From Acidobacteriota bacterium (GTDB lineage: Bacteria; Acidobacteriota; Terriglobia; Terriglobales; Acidobacteriaceae), in contig JABCZL010000018.1 of assembly GCA_013289685.1 (NCBI GenBank), positions 1-64,000 of the forward strand: DNA of 64,000 nt, read 5' to 3'. This document shows positions 56,207 through 64,000 of the stretch, in pieces; within the stretch, counting starts at the first letter, position 1, and each line of letters starts with the position of its first letter. The translations under genes were made by a program, and so were the position numbers. The notes beneath the pieces are model-generated. The model saw nothing but the letters and a program-made list of their open reading frames with translations, was not told where the DNA came from and did no database searches.

Positions 56207-56319
56207 TCAGAAACTCCCGACGGCGAGAGAATTTACAGGTGATCCTTATGATACGCTAACGGGTCCCGAATCCCTAGACAAAACAACCCTTACTTCAACC
56301 TGCAACTGGTGTCTTTCTC

Positions 56320-56352
56320 GGTAACGAGGTCGATAACGAGGTCGGTAACGGG
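56320..56352. repeat. 12-bp tandem repeat 17 bases before the GT39 gene
   Basis: Units GGTAACGAGGTC, GATAACGAGGTC and GGTAACGGG. The array occupies the site where a ribosome binding site or promoter for the glycosyltransferase at 56370 would lie. Confidence 0.85.
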
Positions 56353-56369
56353 CGGGGCGACCATCCAAA

Positions 56370-57626
56370 ATGACCGAAACGCAGGACACAAAAGGTGGAC
56401 TGGCCGCCTATTGGCCAATGGTGATTGCCGGGCTGGTGGTGCGCCTGGCGGTTATTCCATTCCTGTATCACGACTGGCTCGATCCTTTTGTGGTGGAACA
56501 CTGGGCCTTCGGTCGCGTCGCCCGCTCGCTGGTGGCGGGGCACGGCTTCGGAAACGTGTTTGCGGATACCGGGCCGACCGCTGTTCTCTCTCCTGTCTAT
56601 GCATATCTGCTGGCAGGAATTTTCCGGCTGTTTGGATCGAACACGCCCGCGTCGGTCGTGACCGCGCTGGCGATCAACAGCCTGTTCTCGGCGCTCACGT
56701 GCGTTCCAGTTTTTCTGCTGTCACGCCGCTGTTTTGGCGATCGGGTCGCGAAGTGGGCGGGATGGCTCTGGGCGTTTTCGCCCTATGGAGTTTATTACGG
56801 CGCCGACTGGGCGTGGTCCACATGTCTGCTCACGCTGCTGCTCTGCTGGCTTTTTCTCATGGCGCTGGAACTCGAGAATTCCGGGCGCATTCTGAGCTGG
56901 ATTAGTTTTGGCCTGCTCTGCGGCGTGTCCGCCCTCACCGAACCGGTTGCGCTTTCCGTACTGCCGTTCCTGGGTGCATGGACCTGCTACCGGCGCTACC
57001 GGCAGGGTCTCCGTTGGGCGATGCCCGGCGTGGCTTCGTCGCTGGCGTTCGTCGCGGTCCTTTCGCCTTGGATCGTTCGCAACTACGAGATTTTCCGTCA
57101 GTTCATTCCTGTGCGCAGCGGCCTCGGGCTCGAGCTGTATATCGGCAACAACGGTTATTCAGCGCGCTGGGTGAACAGCGCCCTGCATCCCAATCACAAT
57201 GACGCCGAACTGGAGGAATACGAGAAGTCCGGCGAAGTCGCCTACATGGCGCACAAGCGGCAGCAGGCGCTCGAGTACATCCGCGCGCATCCCGGCTGGT
57301 ATGTCCGCATGACGCTGCGACGCGTGCTGTATATATGGACCGGGTATTGGAGTCTGGATCGTGCTTACCTGAAGGATGAGCCGCTGGATCCCCCCAACAT
57401 CCTGGTCGCTACCACGTTTTCGGTTCTAGGGCTGCTGGGCCTGCGTCGCGTGCGGCGGCTGGACTGGTCTCTGGCCGTCCGCTTTGCTATTGTGCTGGCC
57501 TGCTTCCCGCTGGTCTATTACTTGACGCATCCGGAGACCTACTACTTTCGTCCCGTCGATCCGCTCCTTGTGATCCTCACGGCCGTCGCCGTGGCCGGGC
57601 GGAAGTTGCGAAAGGTTGCAGAGTAG
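56370..57626 (+). CDS. GT39/ArnT-like membrane glycosyltransferase
   Basis: 418 residues with about ten TM segments. The first loop carries the GT-C-like acid-bearing segment (YHDWLDPFVVEHWAFGRVAR, GHGFGNVFADTGPTAVLSPV, YAYLLAGIFRLFG), as in the dolichyl-phosphate-mannose mannosyltransferase (PMT/ArnT) superfamily. Later segments include WAGWLWAFSPYGVYYGADWA, IGNNGYSARWVNSALHPNHN, YIRAHPGWYVRMTLRRVLYI and YYLTHPETYYFRPVDPLLVI. The enzymes use lipid-linked sugars to glycosylate lipid A, proteins or glycans on the outer side. A REP-like palindrome begins at the stop codon. With the GtrB-like gene alongside it forms a probable donor-plus-transferase pair. Confidence 0.88.
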   Translation: MTETQDTKGGLAAYWPMVIAGLVVRLAVIPFLYHDWLDPFVVEHWAFGRVARSLVAGHGFGNVFADTGPTAVLSPVYAYLLAGIFRLFGSNTPASVVTALAINSLFSALTCVPVFLLSRRCFGDRVAKWAGWLWAFSPYGVYYGADWAWSTCLLTLLLCWLFLMALELENSGRILSWISFGLLCGVSALTEPVALSVLPFLGAWTCYRRYRQGLRWAMPGVASSLAFVAVLSPWIVRNYEIFRQFIPVRSGLGLELYIGNNGYSARWVNSALHPNHNDAELEEYEKSGEVAYMAHKRQQALEYIRAHPGWYVRMTLRRVLYIWTGYWSLDRAYLKDEPLDPPNILVATTFSVLGLLGLRRVRRLDWSLAVRFAIVLACFPLVYYLTHPETYYFRPVDPLLVILTAVAVAGRKLRKVAE

Positions 57627-57710
57627 CGCCGGCATCCTGCCGGCTGTCGCTGGGGCGTCTCGCCCGCGGAGCCGTACCGCCGGACAGCCGCCGGGCCGGC
57701 GGCGCTACAA
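57623..57710. repeat. REP-like inverted repeat at the GT39 stop codon
   Basis: The unit begins GTAGCGCCGGCATCCTGCCG and ends GGCCGGCGGCGCTACA, so outer arms GTAGCGCCGGC and GCCGGCGGCGCTAC pair imperfectly across 88 bases. An inner GCCGGC...GCCGGC pair gives a compact fold. The stop codon TAG is the first part of the repeat. Such elements are dispersed in acidobacterial genomes. Confidence 0.65.
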
Positions 57711-57740
57711 TTGCAGCCTCGCGCGCGTGGGGTTTAACAT
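57711..57740 (+). promoter_or_regulatory. Candidate promoter of the MacB-like permease
   Basis: TTGCAG (57711-57716) and TAACAT (57735-57740) are 18 bases apart. The ATG at 57751 lies 10 bases after the -10 box and has no ribosome binding site, so the message may be leaderless. Confidence 0.45.
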
Positions 57741-57750
57741 CTAACTGGCG

Positions 57751-59001
57751 ATGGCGAACGCAACCGCTTTATCTCTCGACACTCAGCGCCGCTTCACGAT
57801 TGGATTCAACGAAGTCCTGAGCTTCGCCTACGATTCCTTCTGCAGCAACAAATTGCAATTCATACTCACGTCTCTGGCCATGGCCGTGGCCACGGCCTCG
57901 GTGATCCTGGTGGCGACAATCGGCCTGACGGGAAAGCAATACATCCTGCGCCAGCTGCAATCCATTGGCACCAACATGATTTATGCCGACTACCAGGGCG
58001 GAGCGCAGCGCATCGATTCCACGCCCGATCCCATCATGGCCGAAGATGTGCAGGCGGTGCGCGAGCAGGTCTCGAGCGTCGTGGCAGCTTCGCCCACGGT
58101 GAACTTGGGAGATCGCATCGACGTGGGCGGCGGCAAGCAGAGCGATATCCTTGTCATCGGCGTGGACCCTGAGTATCTCCGGGTGCGTAACCTGAAGGTT
58201 CTGGCTGGCCGCTTTTTCGATAACGAAGATTCCTCCGGCCGCAATAAGGTCGCCGTCATCACCGAAAAGCTGGCGCAGAAACTCTACGGGTCGACTCCGG
58301 TGGCGGTTGGCCACATCATCAAGCTGAGCGGTGGACTTCCATTCACGATTGTGGGCGTGTTCAAGGAGAGTGTAGACACCTTCGGGCAGTCCGAGATTCA
58401 GGAAGACACCATGCTGATCCCGTACACGGTCAGCCGTTTCTTCAAGCCCACAGCCATGGTGAATGAAATTTACATTTCGGTGGCCACGGCGCAGGACGTG
58501 GTCCCGGCGACCGCTGCCATCAAGCGCGTGCTGCAATCGCGGCATCGTCCTGAGTCGGTTTACAGTGTGCAGAACCTGAACCAGCTTCTCACCGTGGCGG
58601 GAAAAATTGCCGATGCGCTGACGCTGATCCTGATGCTGGTCGCATTCGTCACGTTACTGGTGAGCGGCATCGGCATCATGAACATCATGCTGGCAACGGT
58701 GACCTCGCGCATCCGCGAGATTGGGATTCGCAAAGCCATCGGCGCCACCAACCGCGCCATCCGCTTCCAGTTTCTGGCGGAAGCCATTCTGATCTCGCTG
58801 GCCGGAGGCGTCGTCGGTATCGTGGTCGGACTTGCCATTCCGTGGTCGGTGCGCTTCTTCACCGACTACCGCGTGCCGGTCTCTGGCCTGTCGGCCATCA
58901 TCGCCATCGTGGTGTCGTCGATCGTCGGGATCATTTTCGGCACCGTCCCGGCCACCCGCGCGTCGCAGCTCGACCCGGTCGAAAGTTTGCGCCACGAGTG
59001 A
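57751..59001 (+). CDS. Orphan MacB-like ABC permease
   Basis: 416 residues. Layout: an N-terminal TM (FILTSLAMAVATASVILVAT), a MacB periplasmic core domain of about 200 residues (GTNMIYADYQGGAQRIDSTP, SSVVAASPTVNLGDRIDVGG, LKVLAGRFFDNEDSSGRNKV, ITEKLAQKLYGSTPVAVGH), and a C-terminal FtsX permease with three TM segments (LTLILMLVAFVTLLVSGIGI, SRIREIGIRKAIGATNRAIR and ending TVPATRASQLDPVESLRHE). It is the single-permease half that normally works with a MacB-type ATPase and an AcrA-like adaptor. No ATPase is nearby. It could use an ATPase encoded elsewhere or serve as a mechanotransmission partner. A strong terminator follows. Confidence 0.92.
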   Translation: MANATALSLDTQRRFTIGFNEVLSFAYDSFCSNKLQFILTSLAMAVATASVILVATIGLTGKQYILRQLQSIGTNMIYADYQGGAQRIDSTPDPIMAEDVQAVREQVSSVVAASPTVNLGDRIDVGGGKQSDILVIGVDPEYLRVRNLKVLAGRFFDNEDSSGRNKVAVITEKLAQKLYGSTPVAVGHIIKLSGGLPFTIVGVFKESVDTFGQSEIQEDTMLIPYTVSRFFKPTAMVNEIYISVATAQDVVPATAAIKRVLQSRHRPESVYSVQNLNQLLTVAGKIADALTLILMLVAFVTLLVSGIGIMNIMLATVTSRIREIGIRKAIGATNRAIRFQFLAEAILISLAGGVVGIVVGLAIPWSVRFFTDYRVPVSGLSAIIAIVVSSIVGIIFGTVPATRASQLDPVESLRHE

Positions 59002-59051
59002 CCCGGGGCCTCGCAACGGTTTACTCGGGAGGAAGTATCGAGTCAGATTTC

Positions 59052-59088
59052 ACCCTGGAGGGCGGCCCTCTGTTCCGCCCTCCAGGGT
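59052..59088. terminator. Strong bidirectional terminator
   Basis: A perfect 14-bp stem ACCCTGGAGGGCGG / CCGCCCTCCAGGGT with a 9-base loop lies between the convergent permease and GloVer-Kelch genes, 50 bases from one stop and 16 from the other. U-tracts are weak on both sides. Confidence 0.75.
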
Positions 59089-59104
59089 GTTCCGTCGAAC
59101 AAAC

Positions 59105-61351
59105 CTAGGGTTGGTAGATCTGCACGCTATTGATGGTGGCTCCCGTGAAACTCGATTGACCGCCGATGCAATACAGCAGACTGTTGCCCACGACGGACCC
59201 TTGCCACACCGCCGCCGTCGGCATCGCAGCCTGAGTCGTCCACTTCTTCGAGGAGGCGCTGTAGGACGAGTTTGTGGCCGTGGCGGCGCCGCCGAAGATC
59301 AACCCTCCCGCTACATACAGTTGCGAAGACAACACGCCGTAACAACTCGCATTTCGCGGGGTGGGGTCTGCCGTCAGCGAACTCCAGGTGTTCGTCGAGA
59401 CGACATAGCCCTCGTTGTCGCCCGTGTCCCCCGAGGCGGTGAAGCCGTCCGCTGCCACAATCGTAGTTCCCATCAGCCCTGCCGCCGGCTCCGACTTTCC
59501 CGTCAGCAATGGTGCTTCAACGGTCCAGGTGTTGGTCGACGGAACAAATTTCTCGACTGTATTCAGCCTCGCGGTCGATCCGTTCCCGCCGATTACGTAA
59601 ATCGCGGTGCCGTCCACCACCGCCGCCGTGCTTCCACGAGCCGTAGGCATCGCCGTTTTCGTGGTCCACGTGTTGGTCGCTGGGCTATAGGCCTGAACCA
59701 GATTGCTTGGAGTCGCGCTGGCGCCTTCGTAACCGCCGATCACGTACAAGACGCCACTCAACACAGCACTGGCCGGTGCAAATACCGGTGTCGGGATCGA
59801 CGCCCCAGTCGTCCACTTGTTAGTCGCAGGGCTATAAACTTGATTATTAGTGACCGGCGCCCCGCCGTAGGTCGTAATGCCACTGACCAGATAGATCTTG
59901 CCACTGATCAATCCCGTGGCAGCACCAGCCACCGCAACCGGCATCGCAGCCCCGTTGCTCCACGAGTTGTGCACGATAAAGGTCTTGGTGCTGGTAAGCG
60001 TGGTCGTCCCGGTGGTGACGGTCACATAGCCGTCGATCGCTCCCGCAGGCACCGTAGCGGTGATGTAAGTGGTTCCCGCGAGCGTGACCGTGGTAGCCGG
60101 CACGCCACCGAACTTCACGACCGACGAACTGTCGAATCCCTGCCCCATAATTCCGATCTGTGTGCCGGCCTTGCCGGAGGTGGGGAACACGGTGATGAAC
60201 GGTTTCAAGCCCACGTTTAAGCTGAAGAAAACGCCGTTGCCGTGGGCCCCGCCGTTGGTCGTCACTCCATAAAGCAAGCCGTCTGTGCTTTCCATAACGT
60301 ACTGCGCGGGGTTGCAGCCATGCGTGTTGTCAAAGTTGTAGAGGACACTGAATACGCCCGCTGGAGTGAGTTTGAAGATGGTCCCACAGCTGGCGCTCCC
60401 GCCCTGCACCGCGACGCCATAGAAATTGCCGTCCGTGGCCAGCGTAAGCACGCTAGGCTGCTTGCCGTCGCTTCCTCCATTCAAACTGTGCAGAAGCGTG
60501 AACGTCCCCGACGAGGTGATCTTGTAAACCACACCTGCGTTGCTGGCGCCGCCTTGCTCTGCCGCTCCGTAAAATGTCCCATTCGCCGCCTGAACCATTC
60601 CCGGCGCCCCAATATTCCCATCCGCGCCCGTAAAGTTGTGCAGGACCGTAAAGCTGCCGCTGGGCGTCATCTTAAACAGCGTTCCGAACCCGTTCGCCCC
60701 GCCAGCATTCATTCCACCGTAAAAGTTCCCATCGCTGCCTTGGCTGAGCTGTCCGCCCGAAGCCCCGTCCGTGTTGTTCAGCGTGTGCAATGTCTTGAAC
60801 ACTCCGGACGACGAGACCTTATAGATCGTGTCTGGGGCCGTATTCGTGGTGCCATAAAAATTCCCATCTGTACCCAGTACCAGCGCGTTGGCCGGATTGA
60901 TTCCATCTCCGGTATTGGTGAAATTGTGTAGCGCTGTCTGGATTCCCGCCGTCGTGACTTTGAACGTGATCCCTTGGTTCGAAGTGCCGCCGTTCCAGGT
61001 TTCGCCATAGAGATCGCCATCATTGCCGAGCGTCACGCCGCCAAGCGCGTTCGCCCCGTCCGTTCCGTCGAAGCTCAGCAGAACAGAGACGGTTCCGCTT
61101 GGCGTCATCTTCGCGACCGCACCGTTCCCCGTTCCTCCAGAGTTGGACTCGCCATAGAGGTTGCCGTCCCGTCCCTGGGCTAGCTTCGTCAGTTGGAAGT
61201 TGTACGGGTCTCCGGCGCTGGCGTTGAAGTCGTGCAAGTCGGTGTAGGTTTGAGCTTGGGCGGGAATAGCCGCCACGGCGAGCATCACTACGATCAGAGC
61301 GGCCACAAACGCTGCGAGCTCGCGAGAGGAATTCAGACAGGCAGGCATCAT
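59105..61351 (-). CDS. Secreted GloVer / IPT / Kelch propeller protein
   Basis: 748 residues, with GAGGAG 8 bases before the ATG. A signal peptide (AAFVAALIVVMLAVAAIPAQ) is followed by seven GloVer-type repeats, each with a [DN]GxxYG core: DGNLYGESNSGG, DGDLYGETWNGG, DGNFYGTTNT, DGNFYGGMNAGG, NGTFYGAAEQGG, DGNFYGVAVQGG and DGLLYGVTTNGG. Seven copies suggest a complete seven-bladed propeller. An IPT/TIG domain follows (FITVFPTSGKAGTQIGIMGQ, GFDSSSVVKFGGVPATTVTL). Six Kelch-like repeats close the protein (YVIGGNGSTARLNTVEKFVP and similar). It is a secreted or surface binding protein of unknown ligand; no catalytic motif was seen. Confidence 0.85.
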   Translation of the reverse strand: MMPACLNSSRELAAFVAALIVVMLAVAAIPAQAQTYTDLHDFNASAGDPYNFQLTKLAQGRDGNLYGESNSGGTGNGAVAKMTPSGTVSVLLSFDGTDGANALGGVTLGNDGDLYGETWNGGTSNQGITFKVTTAGIQTALHNFTNTGDGINPANALVLGTDGNFYGTTNTAPDTIYKVSSSGVFKTLHTLNNTDGASGGQLSQGSDGNFYGGMNAGGANGFGTLFKMTPSGSFTVLHNFTGADGNIGAPGMVQAANGTFYGAAEQGGASNAGVVYKITSSGTFTLLHSLNGGSDGKQPSVLTLATDGNFYGVAVQGGSASCGTIFKLTPAGVFSVLYNFDNTHGCNPAQYVMESTDGLLYGVTTNGGAHGNGVFFSLNVGLKPFITVFPTSGKAGTQIGIMGQGFDSSSVVKFGGVPATTVTLAGTTYITATVPAGAIDGYVTVTTGTTTLTSTKTFIVHNSWSNGAAMPVAVAGAATGLISGKIYLVSGITTYGGAPVTNNQVYSPATNKWTTGASIPTPVFAPASAVLSGVLYVIGGYEGASATPSNLVQAYSPATNTWTTKTAMPTARGSTAAVVDGTAIYVIGGNGSTARLNTVEKFVPSTNTWTVEAPLLTGKSEPAAGLMGTTIVAADGFTASGDTGDNEGYVVSTNTWSSLTADPTPRNASCYGVLSSQLYVAGGLIFGGAATATNSSYSASSKKWTTQAAMPTAAVWQGSVVGNSLLYCIGGQSSFTGATINSVQIYQP

Positions 61352-61738
61352 CGAGGATTCTCCTCAACAGTCATTGGTTTCAAGGTTCCAGGGGCCTGGC
61401 ATGATCGGCGGCGACCCCCTGGAATGGGCTGGCGGATCACGTTCGGCCTGCCAATATTGGGGTAAACCTTCCGCTATGGCAACAGGAGTTACCGGACACA
61501 ATCAGACATTTCACGACAAATGCGGGCATGGGGCGCAAACCGCGGGTGCCAATCGTCTTTGAAGTGAAGATCGCTGATCCCAGGGCCACTGAGGCCCTAA
61601 TCTGGCACGTTCCGGCGGTGAAGACCGCCCGAAAGTGGGCTAGCAGATTGGTTCCTGCTCGCCTATACTGGGGCGCGTCAGCCCTTCAGTTAGTAAGGTA
61701 TTTACCCGACACACCCGGCCCCTGCACGACCGCGAAAA
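61352..61738. other. Divergent intergenic region
   Basis: It separates the GloVer-Kelch and HTH-TPR genes. No gene, repeat or clear promoter was recognised. Confidence 0.4.
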
Positions 61739-63220
61739 ATGTCAGCGAGCAACCCATCTACTGGCAAGCGCCTGGATTCCTGGAAAGAGATCGCGGCTTT
61801 TTTTGGCCGCGACGAGCGCACGGTCAATCGTTGGGAGAAACTCGGCCTGCCGGTTCACCGTCTGCCGGGAACCAAAGGCCGGGTCTACGCCTATACCGCG
61901 GAACTCTCGGCCTGGCTGGCCGCGCCTAAGAATGGCGCCGCCTTAGGTGACGAGATGCCAGCAGGTTTGCCGGCCCCGTCCCCGGGACTGACGATCGTCG
62001 GCGGGCGAGGAAGCGTCGCTGCCTCCATACCTCTCGAACACCCGTCGGGCGAACAAGTCAGGGCGAATTCCGCGGGGCGCCGGCGGAAGACGATCCGGCT
62101 GGCAGTCGCCGCAATCCTGGGCGTGGGCGCTCTGGCTGTGGTCCTTCTTCCTCCCCGGGCAAACCGTAGTCCCAAGACGGGGGGCCATTCGGTTCCAGTG
62201 CAACCCTCACCTGGCGGCGCGGTCTTGGCCTCGACGACGACCCACGATCCCGAAGCCGAACAGCTTTACCTGAAGGGCAGGTATTACTGGAACAAGCGCA
62301 CACCCGACGATTTGAACAAGGCGTTGGACTATTTCATGCAGGCGGTCGTGCATGATCCCAACTACGCGCAGGCATACGTGGGGTTGGCGGATTGCTACAA
62401 CCTGATGCGGGAATACACGCTGCTGCCTTCGAGCGAGGCGTATCCCCGGGCCCTGGCGGCGGCGAAAAAAGCCGTAGAACTGGACGATCAGTCTTCCGAA
62501 GCCCACGCCTCGCTGGCTTTCGCGTCGTTCTTTGGGATGTGGGACCTGGCGACGGGGGAGCGGGAGTTTCGCCGGGCCATCGATCTCAATCCCAATAGCC
62601 CGGTACCGCATCACTGGTATGCCAACGCGCTGCTGGTTCTGCACCGGTATCCTGAGGCGCTGGTGGAGATTGACCGGGCGCAAGCGCTCGACCCATCTTC
62701 GAGCGCGATCCTGGCCGACAAAGGAAACGTCCTTGAAGTAGCCGGCAGGATGGACGAGGCGCGCAGCCTGCTGAAACAGATGGAGAAGAGGGAGCCGAGC
62801 TTTCGCTCTCCTCACCTTTACTTGAGCTACGTCTACTTAAGGACGCGGGATTACCCCAACTTCGTAGCTGAGTTGCGGAACGATGCTCAGTTAGTGCATG
62901 ACGATTCCGCGCTTGCCATCGCGACCGCTGCCGAAAAGGGCTTCGCCGCGGGCAAATCGAAAGGCATGTTCGAAGCCATGCTCAAGGTTCAGGAGAAACT
63001 CTATGCTCAGCAATCGGTTTCGCCCACTGCCGTTGCTTTGACCGAGGTGTTGCTGGGGAATAAGAGTGAGGCGCTGCGATACTTACAGGCCGCCTACGAT
63101 CAGCGCGACGGCGCGGTGCTCTTTGTCGATACCGACCCGGCATTCAAGAGCCTGGACAACGAACCCGCCTACCGCGACCTGCTCGCCCGGATGAACCTTC
63201 CACTACAGGCCGCACAGTAG
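61739..63220 (+). CDS. HTH / TM / periplasmic TPR protein
   Basis: 493 residues. Residues 10-60 are a MerR-like/excisionase-type HTH: LDSWKEIAAFFGRDERTVNR, WEKLGLPVHRLPGTKGRVYA, YTAELSAWLAA. After a linker a single TM lies at about 120-141 (TIRLAVAAILGVGALAVVLL). The rest (about 165-490) is TPR: EAEQLYLKGRYYWNKRTPDD, NYAQAYVGLADCYNLMREYT, SEAHASLAFASFFGMWDLAT, SPVPHHWYANALLVLHRYPE and DKGNVLEVAGRMDEARSLLK. It resembles CadC-like proteins in layout but has a different DNA-binding module and no ADF block. There is no ribosome binding site at 61739. It is likely a membrane-bound regulator, with unknown signal and targets. Confidence 0.88.
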   Translation: MSASNPSTGKRLDSWKEIAAFFGRDERTVNRWEKLGLPVHRLPGTKGRVYAYTAELSAWLAAPKNGAALGDEMPAGLPAPSPGLTIVGGRGSVAASIPLEHPSGEQVRANSAGRRRKTIRLAVAAILGVGALAVVLLPPRANRSPKTGGHSVPVQPSPGGAVLASTTTHDPEAEQLYLKGRYYWNKRTPDDLNKALDYFMQAVVHDPNYAQAYVGLADCYNLMREYTLLPSSEAYPRALAAAKKAVELDDQSSEAHASLAFASFFGMWDLATGEREFRRAIDLNPNSPVPHHWYANALLVLHRYPEALVEIDRAQALDPSSSAILADKGNVLEVAGRMDEARSLLKQMEKREPSFRSPHLYLSYVYLRTRDYPNFVAELRNDAQLVHDDSALAIATAAEKGFAAGKSKGMFEAMLKVQEKLYAQQSVSPTAVALTEVLLGNKSEALRYLQAAYDQRDGAVLFVDTDPAFKSLDNEPAYRDLLARMNLPLQAAQ

Positions 63221-63238
63221 CTGCCGCGGACGTCAATT

Positions 63239-64000
63239 TCACTTGCGCTTGGACATCAGCATCAGAGTGTAGTCGTCAAGGTCGATCAGGGCTTCATCGC
63301 TGACCGCCTTGAGCCGTTCGCGTCGTTTCTGCCGCAACGCTGCCTCGGTTGAATTCGCGGCTTGGGATCGCTCCTTCGATCCAATCTTGTTTTTGCTGCC
63401 CGCGAGCTGCTTGGCGTAAGTTTGGGATGCGGATGGCTTGCTGGCGTCGCCCGCAAATTCGGAGATGGCCTGGTCCGCGGCATCGGTCTGGGCATACCAG
63501 AGCAACATCAGCAGGCTCTGTTGCGCAGTTGGATCATGCTCGGTTTTCAGGCGATCCAGCGCAGGTTGCAGCCAGTAGTCCGGATCGGCGGGCAGCAGCA
63601 TATAAATGAGGACGTAGTTCTGCCCGAGCGTCAGGACATGTTGTGGAATAAATACTTTGAACTTGGGCTGCTCGAGGATGTGGAATGCGGCTGCCGTCGT
63701 GTTCTCGTTCAGGGTCGCCAGGCGGTGCACCTGCAGGAAGTAGTCTTTCTGCTGCACGTCGCGCAGGTCGGAGCGCGACATGGCAGCCAGCGCGGCCTTG
63801 CGATCCGCCGGAGTATCGGAGAGGCTCAGCAGCAACGCGCTCCCGTCGTAAAGAAAGAATGGCGGGTTGTTGAAATCGCCAAGCTCCTGGCGAAGCGCGG
63901 GGACATACAGCGACGGCTGTGCTTTTGCCTTCGTCCAGAACTGATCGAGGACGGCCGACTTGGCTGTGATTTCCGTACTGCTGAGCAGGTGAGGCTGGAA
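63239..64000 (-). CDS. Hypothetical protein, N-terminus outside the window
   Basis: The frame is open from the edge at 64000 to the stop at 63239, at least 253 residues. The visible part begins near FQPHLLSSTEITAKSAVLDQ and includes FNNPPFFLYDGSALLLSLSD, TPADRKAALAAMSRSDLRDV, QQKDYFLQVHRLATLNENTT, AAFHILEQPKFKVFIPQHVL and DYWLQPALDRLKTEHDP. It is helical and rich in charged and aromatic residues, and it ends in a basic tail. I do not recognise a family. Its 3' end meets that of the HTH-TPR gene with an 18-base gap. Confidence 0.65.
   Translation of the reverse strand, partial: FQPHLLSSTEITAKSAVLDQFWTKAKAQPSLYVPALRQELGDFNNPPFFLYDGSALLLSLSDTPADRKAALAAMSRSDLRDVQQKDYFLQVHRLATLNENTTAAAFHILEQPKFKVFIPQHVLTLGQNYVLIYMLLPADPDYWLQPALDRLKTEHDPTAQQSLLMLLWYAQTDAADQAISEFAGDASKPSASQTYAKQLAGSKNKIGSKERSQAANSTEAALRQKRRERLKAVSDEALIDLDDYTLMLMSKRK

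Noticed and set aside
58832-60220. A 462-residue open frame on the plus strand
   Set aside because: It lies opposite the GloVer-Kelch gene and overlaps the permease in another frame; very Arg/His-rich and without any motif.

Overview
The window looks like chromosomal DNA of a soil Acidobacteriota species (class Terriglobia-like). The grounds are family content rather than a marker gene. There is a PadR regulator followed by a roughly 900-residue duplicated MacB/FtsX permease of the 'acidobacterial' type, and an Oar-like TonB-dependent receptor with an N-terminal carboxypeptidase-regulatory domain. Very large Ser/Thr kinases and winged-helix proteins carry periplasmic TPR tails, and there are many secreted beta-propeller proteins (VCBS/FG-GAP, GloVer, Kelch, HAF, YncE). 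No rRNA, tRNA, phage, insertion sequence or CRISPR array was recognised.

Layout. 1-5.3 kb: an N-terminally truncated groEL fragment at the left edge, a small secreted protein, a TonB energy transducer with a glycine-rich linker, an Ig/ice-binding-like (DUF3494) lipoprotein and a frameshifted receiver-domain remnant. 5.3-12.5 kb: a winged-helix/TM/TPR regulator, a small zinc-ribbon protein, a HAF-repeat secreted protein, a conserved secreted hypothetical, an orphan BrnA-like antitoxin, a VOC-fold protein and a YCII remnant. 12.5-15.7 kb: the padR-permease operon behind a palindromic operator. 15.8-27.2 kb: an Oar-like receptor, a YncE/phosphoesterase secreted protein, a sulfatase-fold protein with altered catalytic motifs, and a convergent TPR-sulfotransferase. 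27.5-33.8 kb: two tandem paralogous Ser/Thr kinases whose periplasmic part is also found on the winged-helix protein at 5.3-7.7 kb. 34.3-37 kb: an ABC-F ATPase and an ArsR-SRPBCC pair. 37.2-45.5 kb: a 1396-residue double beta-propeller protein, a DisA_N-type diadenylate cyclase homologue, a pseudo-receiver/TM/trypsin fusion and a DUF1348 protein. 46.5-52.4 kb: a complete RND efflux operon (adaptor, pump, outer membrane factor). 52.5-59 kb: a small Cys/His protein, a group of lipid-linked glycosylation enzymes and an orphan MacB-like permease. 59-64 kb: a GloVer-Kelch protein, an HTH/TM/TPR protein and a truncated hypothetical at the right edge.

How the parts may work together. The window is dominated by cell-envelope functions: TonB-linked uptake and secreted hydrolases, efflux, envelope glycosylation, and several membrane-spanning signalling proteins that pair an inside output domain (winged helix, kinase, HTH, pseudo-receiver) with an outside TPR or protease domain. 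No single new operon-like system stands out. The observations I would follow first are (i) one periplasmic module attached to two unrelated cytoplasmic output domains, (ii) the sulfatase homologue lacking three catalytic features, (iii) six short tandem-repeat arrays of 12, 15 or 16 bp, five of them at or near gene ends, and (iv) several genes without a ribosome binding site whose promoter-like -10 boxes or palindromes sit directly on the start codon.
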